From positions 39,501,255 through 39,565,254 of the forward strand of contig CM039119.1 in the NCBI GenBank assembly GCA_022036555.1: a stretch of DNA of 64,000 bases, read 5' to 3'. A model generated the notes under the pieces. It made no database searches, had not been told where the DNA came from, and was given only the letters and a program-made list of their open reading frames with translations. Both the position numbers and the translations under genes were made by a program. The DNA is from Microstegium vimineum (Eukaryota > Streptophyta > Magnoliopsida > Poales > Poaceae). Of this stretch, positions 1 to 11,608 are shown in pieces; the first letter of the stretch is position 1; the number at the start of each line of letters is the position of its first letter.

Positions 1-560
1 CATTTTCCAATGACCAACATCCTCTTCACACTCTATATAAGTGCTACCTCGACTCGTTTGGAGCTTCTCTTACATCTCATTATTGCAAACACATATATAG
101 AGAGACTAGAGAAGCATTTGGATAGCCACCCAAGACAAGAACTGAGATTTGAATGTTAACCTTTAGTGTTGCTACGCTCTTGGTTGGGTTTTCTTGAGTG
201 GAAGCTTCAAGACTTGTAATGCTTTATTACATCACCTAGATGGAGTAGTAAAGGACTTGGTGTCCTTTCTCGGTGGATCTGTTGCAAGGAGTCTCCAAAA
301 GGTGTTCATGGTATTGAAACCTGCCATACCAAACTGGCGAATGGGTATTCACAAGTGGAAAGGAGCTTAGGTGAGTCTTGGTGGCTCAAGGTGCTCCAAC
401 ATGGGAGCCGGGGCTGCAAAAACAACTAGAGACCATGGGGAAATTAGGTTGCGCCTTTGTTTTGAGTTTCATTCACTTTAGTTCCATTGATCTCAAGTTT
501 CTTATGTGACAACTAGGATTCATAGTTAATCTGCTTATCACAGGATTCATAGTGACTTAT
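1..560 (+). mobile_element. Probable LTR fragment of a copia-type retrotransposon (relic)
   Basis: A TATA-like ctatataag lies near 34-42, followed by a transcribed-leader-like stretch with short purine repeats and phrases (agcatttggat, tcacctagatgg, ggtgctccaac) that resemble the R/U5 part of grass copia LTRs, including the Sirevirus LTR seen intact at 45360. No second LTR, primer-binding site or target duplication is visible, and the left edge is cut by the window. The assignment is inference from style; it could also be a different repeat. Confidence 0.3.
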
Positions 561-1325
561 CTAAGGACCACACTCTTATTCTTATCATTGCTAGGACATG
601 ATTAGTATGTTTCACTAGGATTGCTTATATAGAATAACTTAGAAACCAAGCTACTAAGGGGTTCAGAGTATGCATAGGCTAAGATTGTTGCATTAAAAAT
701 TGAGAGCCTAATTCACCACCTCTTAGGTCATTGGTCCTTACAACCTTCTTCTCTCACATCCATATTGTGCCACCAACTCAACGTCACCAATGTCTGCATG
801 ATCTGTGGGACTAGAGTAGAGTAGATCCATGGCAAGGGATGCACATCGGTATTGGGTGGGGATGCATGGGACAACAACGCACATTGGTCTATGACTGTGC
901 GTGGATGCTCATGGATGCCGATATGATGGCATGCGGTGTTGTGGGAACCTCCCTAGATGCAATCTTCCCTCTCCATTGCTGCACATTCGCTCAAAAAAAC
1001 TAGGCTTTCTAAAAACTAATCACTAGAAGCAGTTGATTCTCGCTACTCTACACTCTCCAAAAAACTAGGCTTTTGAATAACTAATCACTAAAAGCACCCA
1101 ATTCTCTCTACTCTACACTTGGCCTTTAGCTGAGAATTTTTGCTGCTATACAGTGAAGTTTTCATATTTATTTGATGAGTGTTGCATGCATGCAAACTAT
1201 GGGGCTCATACCCTTCATAGAACTAAAGAATACTTATGAGAGCTCGCTATCAATGAATAATTTCAAGAAGACTGGCAATCTCCTTAGGAGTCAGATGAGA
1301 ACTCACAATGAAATGATATGTATTA
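561..1325. other. No gene recognised
   Basis: AT-rich non-coding DNA. A short direct repeat (aaaaaactaggctttc, about 60 bp apart near 995 and 1058) is the only local structure. Nothing supports a gene here. Confidence 0.4.
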
Positions 1326-1715
1326 TTGAATCCAAGAAACTCATATCTCAAATGGTTAGGAAGAGGGTCTAATGAGGGCATTATAACTTCGGATACACCC
1401 ACTGATCCTCCAACCACTATGAAAGGTCCAATGACCAAAGGGCAAATACAAAATTTAAATCTAGAGGTGAGCTCATTCTTAAGCGATCCTTTCATAGTTT
1501 TGAGAATATATTACTACCTAATGATGTTATCTTTCTTAGAAACATTGGATATGGTCATGAAGTACTTGAAGAGATGTGTGGACAAGAATAAGATTAGCAA
1601 GGACTTCCATGTCAAGCTAGAGGCCCAATCCAACTTGACTTTGAGTCTGCCTCGACCTACAAGACCAGCCTATAGTGAAACTAATTCTCATGACACATAC
1701 GAACTCTATTTTTGA
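1326..1715 (+). pseudogene. Possible Ty3/gypsy polyprotein relic
   Basis: An open stretch of 129 codons. Its middle part (residues about 32-52, including GPMTKGQIQNLNLEVSSFL) resembles the GPITRAR-type segment found near the C-terminal end of grass gypsy polyproteins. The surrounding residues match nothing I recognise and no integrase or RT domain is nearby, so at most this is a short fragment of a decayed element. An overlapping reading frame at 1172-1372 shows no family resemblance. Function as a host gene is unlikely. Confidence 0.25.
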
Positions 1716-2699
1716 CTATCCAATGTTGCATGGAAATATAATTTTATAATATAAGCAATGGGTTTTGTTGGACATCAAAATTCAACACTGGTTCGGGTAT
1801 CTAAGTCCTATGTCCAATAGTGGTTCTTTGTGTTAGAATGCTCAATCGAGTTCTTCAAATGGGATAGAGAGATGTGGTAGGAGAGCATGGAGCTAATTAT
1901 CTAGGGTCTAATCCTATGATCAGACGACTATTCACTTTTGGTCGCTTATGATCTAATTCTCCTAGATCCCCTTCTATAGGACCCCCTAGCCAACCTTATA
2001 TACCGGCAAGGAAAGTGAGTTATAGAGGTATTCTAAGGTTTGTCCTAGTCTTCAGTTAGTGGAGGAGAACGCGGAAATGCATTTGACATGCTTTGCTAGA
2101 GCCTGGGGTTGGTCGTCAAATGCTATAGTTGCCATAGTGTGTTACCTAAGCTCCTCTTCTTCATAATGTCTGTCGAATGGCAAGGACATGACCACATGCA
2201 GACCAAAGGGCATAAGTGCGCTCTCATGTGGTAACGTGCCCATCCTTGTCACTTTTGTGACACGGCTGGTTGTTACACTTTGTTGGGAAGGGCCGATATA
2301 GCCTCACAATGGCATGGAGACAGAGGTTTGCCCGCGTGTGAGGTTTAGGGCATCTATCAGATTTCAAGGAAGACTCCTCACGTCGATAGGGGTAGTACAA
2401 TGGTGCTCGTGGCCATCCTAGCTTGGTCGGCTACCACCTTTTGAGGTGGGGAACTTCTCGGGCTTCATTATGCCTCTATATGTGGGAGACTCAAGCATGG
2501 CCCTGCTCCTTATGCCTACTCCCTAGTGGCTTGGGCATCTTATCGAGGCGGGTCTTCTTAGGCCCAATAGGCATTTGTAATAGTTCGAAGTATGCACACG
2601 AGCGCATATGATGGGTGTAGCTCCTCAACCTTTGGCTGATTAGGAGAATCTACCATGGGGTTAATCGCACTATAATCTCTACCAATATATAATGCACCG
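1716..2699. other. No gene recognised
   Basis: Mixed-composition DNA with no convincing open frame. Its GC content rises between about 2090 and 2600, as in many old LTRs, but no LTR ends or target duplications were found. Confidence 0.35.
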
Positions 2700-2931
2700 A
2701 TAAAATTATCTTAAAGCTACACTAACAAATGTCCCCAACAGTCATTAGTTCTCCTAAGTACACCCCAAAAATTACACCAAAAAGTAATCAACCTTTAAAA
2801 CGAACGCACAAGATTGACTCTAACCTCAACTTTCTCTTACTCACTCAGATCCAACGGTTGATGTTCTTTGGATCACACCTTCCTCCCTCATCCTCTCCCC
2901 TCCCGTGCACCTCCATCCACGCGCGGGACGC

Positions 2932-3077
2932 AACCAGCTGGGGTGGAGGCGCTCTCCCTCAATGGATCTGGAGAAGAACCACCCCCATGCAGCGTGAGGA
3001 GGCCAACCGGCTGGGGTGGAGGCGTTCTCCCTCAGCGGATCCGGAGAAGAGCCACCCCGCCCATGCAGCGTGCCTCT
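2932..3077 (+). repeat. 73-bp tandem duplication in GC-rich arm
   Basis: Two copies begin with aaccagctggggtggaggcg at 2932 and a near-identical version at 3005. A partial third copy (tctccctcaacggatc) follows. The unit is GC-rich and open in more than one frame, but shows no recognised protein domain. Confidence 0.75.
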
Positions 3078-4717
3078 CCCTCAACGGATCAACAGATGGA
3101 AGAAGCCACAATTGCTTCCTCTTAATCTCCACAAACGACATCGTAGCGCACGTCATGGCCGAGCTCAAGGTCCGAAACTGCTTTGTGCTAACATTATTTT
3201 CCGTTTATCCTTCACCTTCAATCGCTCACTCACTTAGATAACCACCATTCATGGCGTGGGGAAACATGCTGCCATGTACTACGCATGCAGGAGGTGTTGG
3301 CAAAGCCGCCCGTAGCGTTGAAGGTGTGACCTCTCATTACCGATGTGCTTGGTTGCCGGCATGGTAGTGAGGGTGCCACCTACAGGCCATTAGTGAGATT
3401 CATTCCAATCTTTATTATTGCAAGCATGGATAATATCAATGTTTTAACCTTGAGAATGTATCTGAAACTAATTCTGCTCATGGCTACTTCTCTCAATAAT
3501 CTGGTAAATGTAATATCATATTCAAGAGGCATGCTGATTATTTGCACACTGTTGCAGTTCGTAAGTCAACCCACCAGGTTATTTATTATGTTGGGTTTCC
3601 ATTATTTGATGTTGGCCTTGCCTATATTTTGCACCATATATGATATCAGTGTTGCAGTTCGTGAGGATGGGCAATTTCTGGTTTGACATCCAGTAAAGAA
3701 CAAGACATTTGAAAGCTCGATCATTGCTGATATAACTATGTGCCTTTAAAGTATTTAAAATGATTTAAACTTATGCACATCAAGTATATTTACTTATAAC
3801 CAGTTTGCTTTCCTTATATTTTGTCCAGATTACTTTTTTTATTTGACATCATATCATCCTAGGCTTGTGGCACCTCTAGTGGTATATCAGTTTGGTGTCT
3901 TTTCTCATATGAGTGCATCTTTAATTTGGGTTGTCATGTTGTACAAATATTTATTGCTTGAAAGCAAGTAAGCGCTTGTCCCCGTATCTCCATATTTACA
4001 TTGTCTTAAATTTTTCTGTTCTATGTTTTTCCCCTAAAATTTCCTTCTAGGTTCTCTTGGTATAACTATACTCAGTTTAACTAATCTCTTTACTAACTTC
4101 ATCAGCTATATATATCTTTTTTCTAAATAGTTCAGGTACCCAGAATAGCATGATACTGTGGTATACAAAAAATCCATGAATTCTTGCATTCTTTTCCTTT
4201 GAATTACATCCATCGGCATTTCTCCGAGAAGATTAAGAATAAACAACACAAAGGCACTATGGCATGGCACTTGAAGCAGCAGGCTGCAGCAATGTGATGA
4301 ACTTCCTCATGTGGTGGATTTGGATTCCTACTGAAACCATGGTGATTACTTTTTATTTTTTTTAAATGAATATTCCAATTAGGTTGGAGTTGGCCTTACC
4401 TTCTTTTTTTTACTACTAGGATATGCATAAAATTGGCATGGCAATGGATGTTTACACACTTAAATTGGGTGGCAGCAAATTGCTTCTTGTTTATCTTAAA
4501 GTGGGTTTGGCAGCAAATTATTTTCTTGTTTCTGAACAGATCGAGTCTATTTGGTGGGTAGGATAAACTCAGTGCACTGGAAAGCTTATTCCTATAGTTT
4601 GTAGGCATGACACAACTTGGTTTACTTTGACTGCTTGAAGCTATCACTCAAATGGTAGTCGAGATGAATCTGTAGTGATTTTCCTTCCTCGGAGTTGCTT
4701 CATAGTCAAAGAGTAAA

Positions 4718-5041
4718 ATGCTTCAAGATGGGTTTATTTACTCGGAGTTGCTGGTGCAGGCCAGAGACGCGGTGGTGACAGCAACTGACGTTGGGAGGGC
4801 ACTGGGATATTCAAGAAAGCAGTCAATGGCTATTCTGATAGCGGCTACCACAGAGGAGGACGTGCTAGCCGCACCAACAGGTGCGTCAATATACTGTCCA
4901 TCTATGTCTGCCACTGTGTCTCTTGGTCATTTGGCATATGCATGGAAGGTTTTGATGAAAATCCTTGTTGCTCAGTATGAAATTTTGATATGCTTTGTTG
5001 AGAGATTGCACGTGCATCGGCATATGCATGGAAGGTTTTGA
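4718..5041 (+). CDS. Unrecognised open frame, possibly a captured gene fragment
   Basis: A 107-codon frame starting ATGCTTCAAGATGG. Residues 10-50 have a soluble, alanine-rich composition like a real exon (ARDAVVTATDVGRALGYSRK), and a plausible donor follows at caacag/gtgcg (4880). After about residue 65 the frame runs into a duplicated AT-rich segment that looks non-coding. I do not recognise the family. Since it sits inside an element with inverted ends, it may be a gene piece picked up by a Mutator-like element. It may equally be chance. Confidence 0.2.
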   Translation: MLQDGFIYSELLVQARDAVVTATDVGRALGYSRKQSMAILIAATTEEDVLAAPTGASIYCPSMSATVSLGHLAYAWKVLMKILVAQYEILICFVERLHVHRHMHGRF

Positions 5042-5104
5042 TGAAAATCCTTGTTGCTCAGTATGAAATTTTGATATGCTTTGTTGAGAGATTGCACGTG
5101 CATC
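4933..5104 (+). repeat. Exact-looking 86-bp tandem duplication
   Basis: Unit 1 is 4933-5018 and unit 2 is 5019-5104. Both start ggcatatgcatggaaggttt and end with gattgcacgtgcatc, and no difference was seen by eye. This suggests a recent slippage or unequal-exchange event. Confidence 0.9.
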
Positions 5105-5500
5105 TTCTGAAAATGGACGTGGACATTGCCTTGAGAATTAACAAATCTGACATTGCTTGATCTAATAAAGGTGACTAGTATAGCGCCCGTGCTAACGCAA
5201 CGGCTTTATTTTAAGGATGCATAGGAAAATAACTAAACTATGGTGTTACTTAGTCACATAATAGAGTATAACAAGACAATTAAGAGATATTCCAATTTAT
5301 TGCATCATTTTCAGTATATTATAGAAACTTGTCTTGTCGATATGCCAATCAGAGAATGTGTATTATACAACTAAATTTAACAAAAAATACATTAAGGACA
5401 CTAATCTAGGTATAAAGCATAAATTCTCAATTCTAGCTACTGCTACCAATCCAATGTTGTCTTCTTCTTGCTTCAGATGATGTTAAGACATCCCAAATAT

Positions 5501-5600
5501 TTGACTAACCTTTTGGACCTGCAATGGCTATATACTCTATCAGTAAACATTTGACTGACCTTTTGGACCTGCAATGGCTATATACTCTATTAGTATAGTA
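5501..5600 (+). repeat. 50-bp tandem duplication
   Basis: Units 5501-5550 and 5551-5600 differ at only a few bases; both contain ccttttggacctgcaatgg. The second unit runs into the tagtatagtat terminus at 5594, so the duplication may have arisen with that insertion. Confidence 0.85.
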
Positions 5601-8600
5601 TATTGTCTGTGCTTACGCTACAGTCCATTTTTTTCCAGATACACACAAATTCTAACTGTGAAAGGAAAATATGTGAGATGAATATTTGTAGATTCAAGTA
5701 GCCCACATCTCTAAGTGTATGACCATCTTCATGAAGAAGGGTATTTTCTGAGAACGCTAGACCTTAAATGACCTCAAAAGTATTTTCTAAGAGCATAACC
5801 AAGCCTATGCTCGTGGGGTTGAAACTTTTTAAAACAAGAAGAAAAATCTACAGTGACAAATCATGATGTAAATGAAACCAAAAGAAGATTTCATGACAAC
5901 GACAAGCTGAGAAAGAACTCCCTCTCCCTCGAAGTCCCTTTGTTCTTACATCATTCTTCTGTCTAAATCCAACATTGTTAAGAAATCATTATTTATCTGT
6001 GCTTTCCATTCACAACCTAAGTTGCCACGTTTGTTTCTGCGCAAACAACAAACTACAAGCGGATATAAATATATAATCAAGGGACTCCTAGTGCACAGGG
6101 GATTATGGTTGCTTAAAATAAAATTTCAAAGTTACATCATATCAAATATGTGTAGCACCTCTAAGAACAAACTACAGTAATGCATGGCTAAATTGCTTCA
6201 TGATTAGTGTGGCCCCTCTAATTCATTAGTGCCCCTTAGAATGTTTTTAAGTACACCACTGCAGATATGCATTGGGTCATGAAGCAAACCTGCTCAGACT
6301 ATAGTATGTCAGGCAAATGCTTTGCATACATATTTTTTTTCCTCCCAAACATATACTCCCTCCATTCCAAATTGTAAGTCATTTCAAGAATCTTGGAGAG
6401 TCAAAGCATTTAAGTTTGACCAATGATTATAGAGAGAAACATAAAGTTTTATGACATCAAATAGGTATAGTATGAAAATATAACTAATAAAGAATCTAAT
6501 GATACTTAGTTGATATCAAATATGTTATTATCATATTATATAAATTTGGTCAAACTTTATAAACTTTGATTCTCCAAGATTCTTGGAATGACTTACAATT
6601 TAGGATGGAGGGAGTATCATATTGCATCCTGAACTGATGGTGTTGTACCTGACAAGAAATCGATCAAAGAAATGTGGCAGTGGCACTGCAAGCTGAGCAA
6701 TAGAAGAATCTCATTTATAACGGTTAAATGAAATGTACAATAACTATCTTAAATATAAGATCAGCTGCTGAACTGTAGTCATGTTTATGCAAGCACAAAA
6801 GCGACAACATAGAAATTTGTACTTGTGCCAATCCAAGCTCACACCAGTGAAAAAACAAGAATATTTCCAACAGCCATCCATGAGCAAAGTACTGTATTTG
6901 CAGAATTACACTGATCAGGTCCCGTCGGCAGTGATGTCGTTGCGGCTCCGCGGCTGGTGTGGGTCGGTCAGGTCCGGGTCTGTGTGGGCCGGCGTCCTTC
7001 GACGGCAGTGTTTGGCCCACGTCCTCGGGGACGGAGCAGCGGCGCCGATGGACGACTGCCCCGCGCCGCCTCGCTGTCGCATTAGCCCTGCGCCGCCATG
7101 AAGGCCCGATACGCAGCCTCAACTCAACATCTGGGACTTCCTTGAGTGGATCAAGGTGGAGCTCGTCGGAGCCACTGCCTCCTTCATCTTCCCTAACACT
7201 CTGCGGTGCCATGCATGTACTGCCGCACCGGATCTAGGCGAGCGGGTTGCTCCCAGGCGTCGCCGCCACCCTGATCGGGACTGCCACGCTCCCACGCGAC
7301 CCCGCAGCCGCGCCCCGCTACCCGCGCGAGCCCCCCCGCGCACGCGACGCACCGCGCCTACGCCCCGCACCCGCGTCGTTCCTCTGGCACCCGCAGGAAA
7401 GAGAAATAAAAAAAGAAAAAAAAAGAGCGAGAGAGAGGAATCGAACCATCGCTGTGGAGTGCCGAGCGCCGAAGTGGGAGGTGGGAGGGGCTGAGGAGTT
7501 TGACACACACAATCTTAGCCTTTGGATTTGAGTGAGTAAGGAGAGAGAAGATATTATAAGCAATCTAAACAGTCCGTTTTAAAGATGTTGTTTTTCTGGG
7601 TACATTTTTATGGGTGGACAGATGAAAGACTTCTCAGCCGGGTGCATTTTTCAGTGTGGACGTAGAAAAGAAAAAGATGGTGAATTAGTAGGGTAGATTA
7701 TGTTGTAACGAATGATTTTTCTAATTATACAATTTAGTGTTTTTTCTCATGAAATTGTTCTCATAATTTCATTGGTTAAAAAATGGATTAGTAGACTGAC
7801 ATGGAATTATGTATACTCATTGTTAGATCTGTAGAACTAAAATGATAAGTTGATAACAATAGAGAGAAACCAGATGTCTGGCAAATTCAGACTTGCAGTT
7901 CTTTAAATTTCAGTCTTTTGCCATGTAGAACTCTTCTTTGTATCGCCTCAAGTCCTGTCATTACATGGCAAAAGCTCTTTTGCCATGTAGATGGTTAAAT
8001 CATTCATCTCTAAAGTTAAATAAGTATCGCGAAACCTAAAATATCTTTGTATTGTCTGTTGCTTCTCTGCAGCTTATAGGCAAGAGCTATGTAATGTTTT
8101 TGTGCTTGATTAAACTCAAGTAGCATCAGCTCAGCTTTTAGTTCTGTGTGATCTCACTATCTCGGATTATTAAACTTCGGTAGCATCACCCTAGCTTTTA
8201 GCACCCCACCAAGAACTAGAATTAATTAGATCTGACTAATGTGTTGTGATTTATGACAATGCAGCTTCTATTTCTTGTTCTTGGACCTTATTTTTTTTAT
8301 ACTCTCAATAGTATTGTATGATATTCTTTGTTACTGGAATTGAATGAACTTATAATTATTTTTTTGTTAATTCTTCAGTAAAGAGCATACAAGGTTGCAA
8401 ACCATACTTCTAGCTGAACTCAGTTGGCGATTAATCCTGATCACATTGGATTGACATTAGGAAAATTATTTTTCATCAGATGCAATTCATAGGATGAGTT
8501 GGCGGCTTTTTAAGTGGATTTCAGATAAGCAATGGTCAGAGAACCAGGTTGTCACACCTCCATCGTCATACCTCTGCCTTTGGGTGTTGTGTACTTGTGT

Positions 8601-9012
8601 GCTACCTGACCGCTCCATTGCCCTATTTTTATGTTTACTTGATCAATGTAGACTCTTTAATGCTTTCTGTGATAGATTGAGGCTGCTTCTATGCCGGGGT
8701 TGTATAGTCAAAATATGTACATGTTTTTTTAGTTTATTCATTATAAGCTGAATTACATAATTTGGGTGGGGAACAAACACCCCCTTAACAGGTTTAGACC
8801 TTGATGATAGTTTTGCAAGTCCATGGAATTAATTACAAAGCTATTCAATGTTTCTTTTGGTTATTTGTCATCAGAATCATGTTTTTTCATTCTAATATTA
8901 TATAACGTGTATGATGATTTTTCAAATTCACCAAAGTATATACACTATTTTGGTTTCATTTGTGTTTTTTTTCTAAATATCACCGTAGCGTTAGCACGGA
9001 CAATATACTAGT
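5594..9012. mobile_element. Unclassified element bounded by about 28-bp inverted termini
   Basis: The left terminus near 5594-5625 (tagtatattgtctgtgctta, then cgctacag) and the right terminus 8983-9012 (accgtagcgttagcacggac, then aatatacta) are inverted copies of one another. A third related end (agtatagcgcccgtgctaac) lies at about 5177 in the same orientation as the left one. No transposase frame is visible between them; 7691-8980 holds only AT-rich DNA. The interval overlaps the 2.7-7.7 kb element rather than nesting in it, so one of the two boundary pairs may be wrong or a rearrangement has occurred. Confidence 0.35.
6356..6614. mobile_element. Stowaway MITE (Tc1/mariner type)
   Basis: The element begins ctccctccattccaaattgt and ends with the inverted match finishing ggatggagggag. 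It is flanked on both sides by TA (6354-6355 and 6615-6616). The ctccctcc terminus and TA duplication define Stowaway elements. It is 259 bp, AT-rich inside, with no coding capacity. Confidence 0.88.
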
Positions 9013-9424
9013 GGAGCTAATATGAGGGTTTAGAGGAACCTCTTCTTAGGTATTCAACAAGTACTTTTTGATTAACTGTGGACCATCCATTTATTCAGAT
9101 TTAGATGGTTATGATCATCTATTAATTTCTACACTAGGAGGTAACAAGGGAAATTTATTTATTGAGAAATAGAAATAATAAAATACAACAAATCCTCCAA
9201 TCATATCTAACCACCTGATGATGTGCCATTGCGTGCATAAAATGTGGTACAATATTAAACACGTTTCCATAATTCATTCATGCTGATAGGTTAATGTGAC
9301 AATGCTTGGAAAAAATAATGTGGCAGAAAAACAATGTGACGTGATGTTTGTAAATAACGTGACAAAAAATAAAGTACATGATGGCTAAAAAATATCATGA
9401 TATGTCGTTAAAAAAGAATTAACA

Positions 9425-9840
9425 TGACATAATTTGTGAACATGTTGTTTGAATGTCCCTTTAGTAGTGATTATTGGAACTCTCTTTCAATTCATTGGAA
9501 CCATACTCTCCAACCGCTGGATATGTTGATAGAAGCAAGAACATGCCTTGGTGGTTGCATCTTCACAGAAATAATGGTCACGGCCTGTTTGGTGATCTGG
9601 ACCACCAGAAATGTCTTATCTTTGACAACAATCCAAACTTGCAGTCATGGAAATTGAACTTCAAAGAACTTAGCCTAATTTGTATCAAGGCCAAGCAAAA
9701 GTTGAGAGGAGCTAGCTCTAACTCTTTGGAGAGAATTATTCCTAGCTTTGGTCCTACTTTTTTCCTTTTGGCTCTTTGAGCCCTGTAACTTGTGCTGTTT
9801 GTTCATATTTCTTTTATATATACTTATATATAGATAGGGG
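9425..9840 (+). pseudogene. 3' end of an L1-type LINE (zf-RVT region), frameshifted
   Basis: The translation starts with a FECPFSSDYWNSLSIHW-like segment (9440-9500), typical of the zinc-finger/RNase-H-side tail of plant LINE reverse transcriptases, and continues with VIWTTRN. The reading then shifts frame between about 9560 and 9620 and ends with LICIKAKQKLRGAS and a stop at 9779. An AT-rich tail follows. Only the last 110 or so codons of ORF2 survive, as expected of a 5'-truncated insertion. It cannot encode an enzyme. Confidence 0.65.
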
Positions 9841-10110
9841 TCTACCGTGGTGACTCATCATAAATAACATGTTATTTGTAACTAGTTTTACTTGAGATCA
9901 ATGGTTATTTGTTGGCTGTGCATGGATTCCACCGGGGTCCAGGGATTGGTTGGGATTTTTTTTAATCTTTTTTCCTAGTTATTTTAGTTGTTTAATCATT
10001 TTATAAATTCCAAAAGATCAATGGATGTTATTTATTAAACTATTTTCTCACATGTGGTAACTGGGTTCCACTGACCTGCTCCCTATTTGGGCCTTGTAAT
10101 GATCCAATAA
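9841..10110. other. No gene recognised
   Basis: Non-coding sequence between the LINE tail and the next MITE; nothing recognisable. Confidence 0.4.
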
Positions 10111-10257
10111 GATCTCGTTTGGCATAGCTCAACTTCACTATTTAAACATTTTTTTTTGTAAAATAGCTTTTCGACCAGTTTTATAGTTGAAGGTGAGATG
10201 ATTTGGAACAAGTATTTGATCAAAACAAATTCACATAACGAAACAATGAATAAAATG

Positions 10258-10710
10258 CACTAGTAGAGAAAATACTTTCAATTCAGCAAATTAGTCTCGG
10301 TTATAATTGAATCCAGGACTAATGTCACTTAGTACCGGTTGGTGTTTAGACTAAAGTGTCTACACTAGTCCTGGTTGGTGTCAACCGGGACTAAAGGCCT
10401 TGACCCTTTAGTCCTAGTTGGTAACACGAACCTGGAGTAAAGGTAGAATCTTTAATCTCGGTTGGTGTTACTAGCCCAGACTAAAGGACCATTTAGTCTC
10501 AGTTGGTAACATGAATCTGGACTAACTAAAGGTGCTTTCAGAGTGAATTTAAAATGAAAGCATATGTTATCTAAGTTCGATGTGCTGGGGTTAAGATGGT
10601 AACGCACGCAATAGCTAAGTTATGGAGGTCTTGAGTTCGAATCTCCGCGGTCACAATGTTTTTTTCACAAATGTTGAGAACCGGGATTAAAACCATATTC
10701 TCTACTAATG
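10258..10710. mobile_element. CACTA-type MITE with 3-bp target duplication
   Basis: It starts cactagtagagaa and ends ttctctactaatg, an inverted pair with one mismatch. It is flanked by the triplet atg on both sides (10255-10257 and 10711-10713), as required for the CACTA superfamily. Inside are repeated ctttagtc-ccggttgg motifs, the usual subterminal repeats of this MITE group. It is non-coding. Confidence 0.82.
10590..10665 (+). other. tRNA-like segment with A-box and B-box resemblance
   Basis: Inside the CACTA MITE, taagatggtaacgc resembles a tRNA A box, and gagttcgaatctc some 40 bp further on matches the B-box consensus. The spacing is right for a tRNA-derived SINE head, but no acceptor stem can be closed and no SINE body follows. 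It reads as a captured tRNA or SINE promoter piece, not a working tRNA gene. Confidence 0.4.
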
Positions 10711-10876
10711 ATGAGTATAATATGAGAGATGAAGTTTGAATAAGTTATTTTTTCCGCTTCATCCTAACTCATTCCGTCGTGTGAGAGGAGGCAAAACAAA
10801 AAAATGTGTTTGGCAAAAGAAAAGGTTAGGTCACAATAGCTAATGAAGCTATTAGTGAAGTTGTACCAAACAAATC

Positions 10877-11015
10877 ATAAATTAAATTTTTTTTCTGTGT
10901 ATGCATGTTAAAACGATCTGGTGATTAATTATTTTCTGAGCACATAAGCACTTGTTTTGTTATGATAATGATATGTATAGCCTATAGGCACGCTACTTTT
11001 CTAATATGACATATA
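10877..11015. other. Short AT-rich spacer
   Basis: No feature seen between the two MITEs. Confidence 0.4.
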
Positions 11016-11269
11016 CTCCCTCCGTCCTAAAAAGAAAGTTATTATGGGACGCGTGCAGATCAAACTTTATTAATTTGACTAAATTTGTAGAAACTATATG
11101 AAACATTTATATCTTCAAATAAAGTTATTATAAAAGTATATTCAATGACCTATCTAATCATACTAATTATATAATATAAATATATATTCTTTTATATATA
11201 ATTAGTAAAGGTTAAAAGTAGAAGTTGGTTTTTCGGGAAGTGAGAATACTTCTATTTAGGGGATAGAGA
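11016..11269. mobile_element. Degenerate Stowaway-like MITE
   Basis: The left end ctccctccgtcctaaaaaga follows TA at 11014-11015. The right end is worn (tctatttaggggatagag), still recognisable as the inverted partner of ctccctccgtcctaaata. It is AT-rich inside, about 254 bp. It lies just beyond the truncated end of CCD copy A. Confidence 0.5.
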
Positions 11270-11608
11270 AAATACGCCATTGTGTCTTAGTCTTTGTTTC
11301 TAAAGAGGTAGACAGGATGAACAGTTTGTTGATAGCAGACAAGGACAAATGAGCCACTGTATTGGTTTGTTTTTTTGTTTTTGGTTGGCAAGACAAAATG
11401 TGATACACATGCTAAGTACTGTATTTGGTATTTTCCTGCTAGGACTGCTCTGAGTTACTGTCTTGTTTCTATTTGTCATGGTAAACATTGATATTCGTGC
11501 TACATAGACACACAGCAGTACCATTATTTTGATATTTTTCTTATTTTCCTGCTAGCTAGGACAGCTGAATCACTGTCATGTTTCTAATATGCACCGTAAA
11601 CGACTTTG

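Larger units (their letters stand above)
2700..7690. mobile_element. Putative Mutator-like element with diverged inverted ends
   Basis: The left end (about 2735-2880) and the reverse complement of the right end (about 7500-7680) share ordered blocks: a cacc-rich stretch, tttaaaacg, agattg, ctttctct, cttactcactcagatccaa, and then a GC-rich inner segment. Grass Mutator-like elements have long TIRs of this sort and often carry captured gene pieces. The GC-rich arms (2880-3130 and 6930-7480) fit that picture. No transposase frame was found and no 9-bp target duplication could be fixed by eye, so the class is inference. Confidence 0.35.
10111..10876. mobile_element. MITE with gtttgg-type TIRs, host of a nested MITE
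   Basis: The left end (gatctcgtttggcatagctc, then aacttcacta) matches the reverse complement of the right end (gatttgtttggtacaacttc, then acta). Removing the nested CACTA MITE at 10258-10710 leaves about 310 bp, a normal MITE size. This TIR style is common in hAT-like grass MITEs. The 8-bp target duplication could not be settled by eye. Confidence 0.55.

Noticed and set aside
6959..7531. GC-rich plus-strand open frames
   Set aside because: Composition alone keeps the frames open; the translations are Arg/Pro-rich without recognised domains and overlap on both strands.
10590..10665. Working tRNA gene
   Set aside because: No acceptor or anticodon stem can be closed and it lies inside a MITE; only the promoter-box resemblance was kept.
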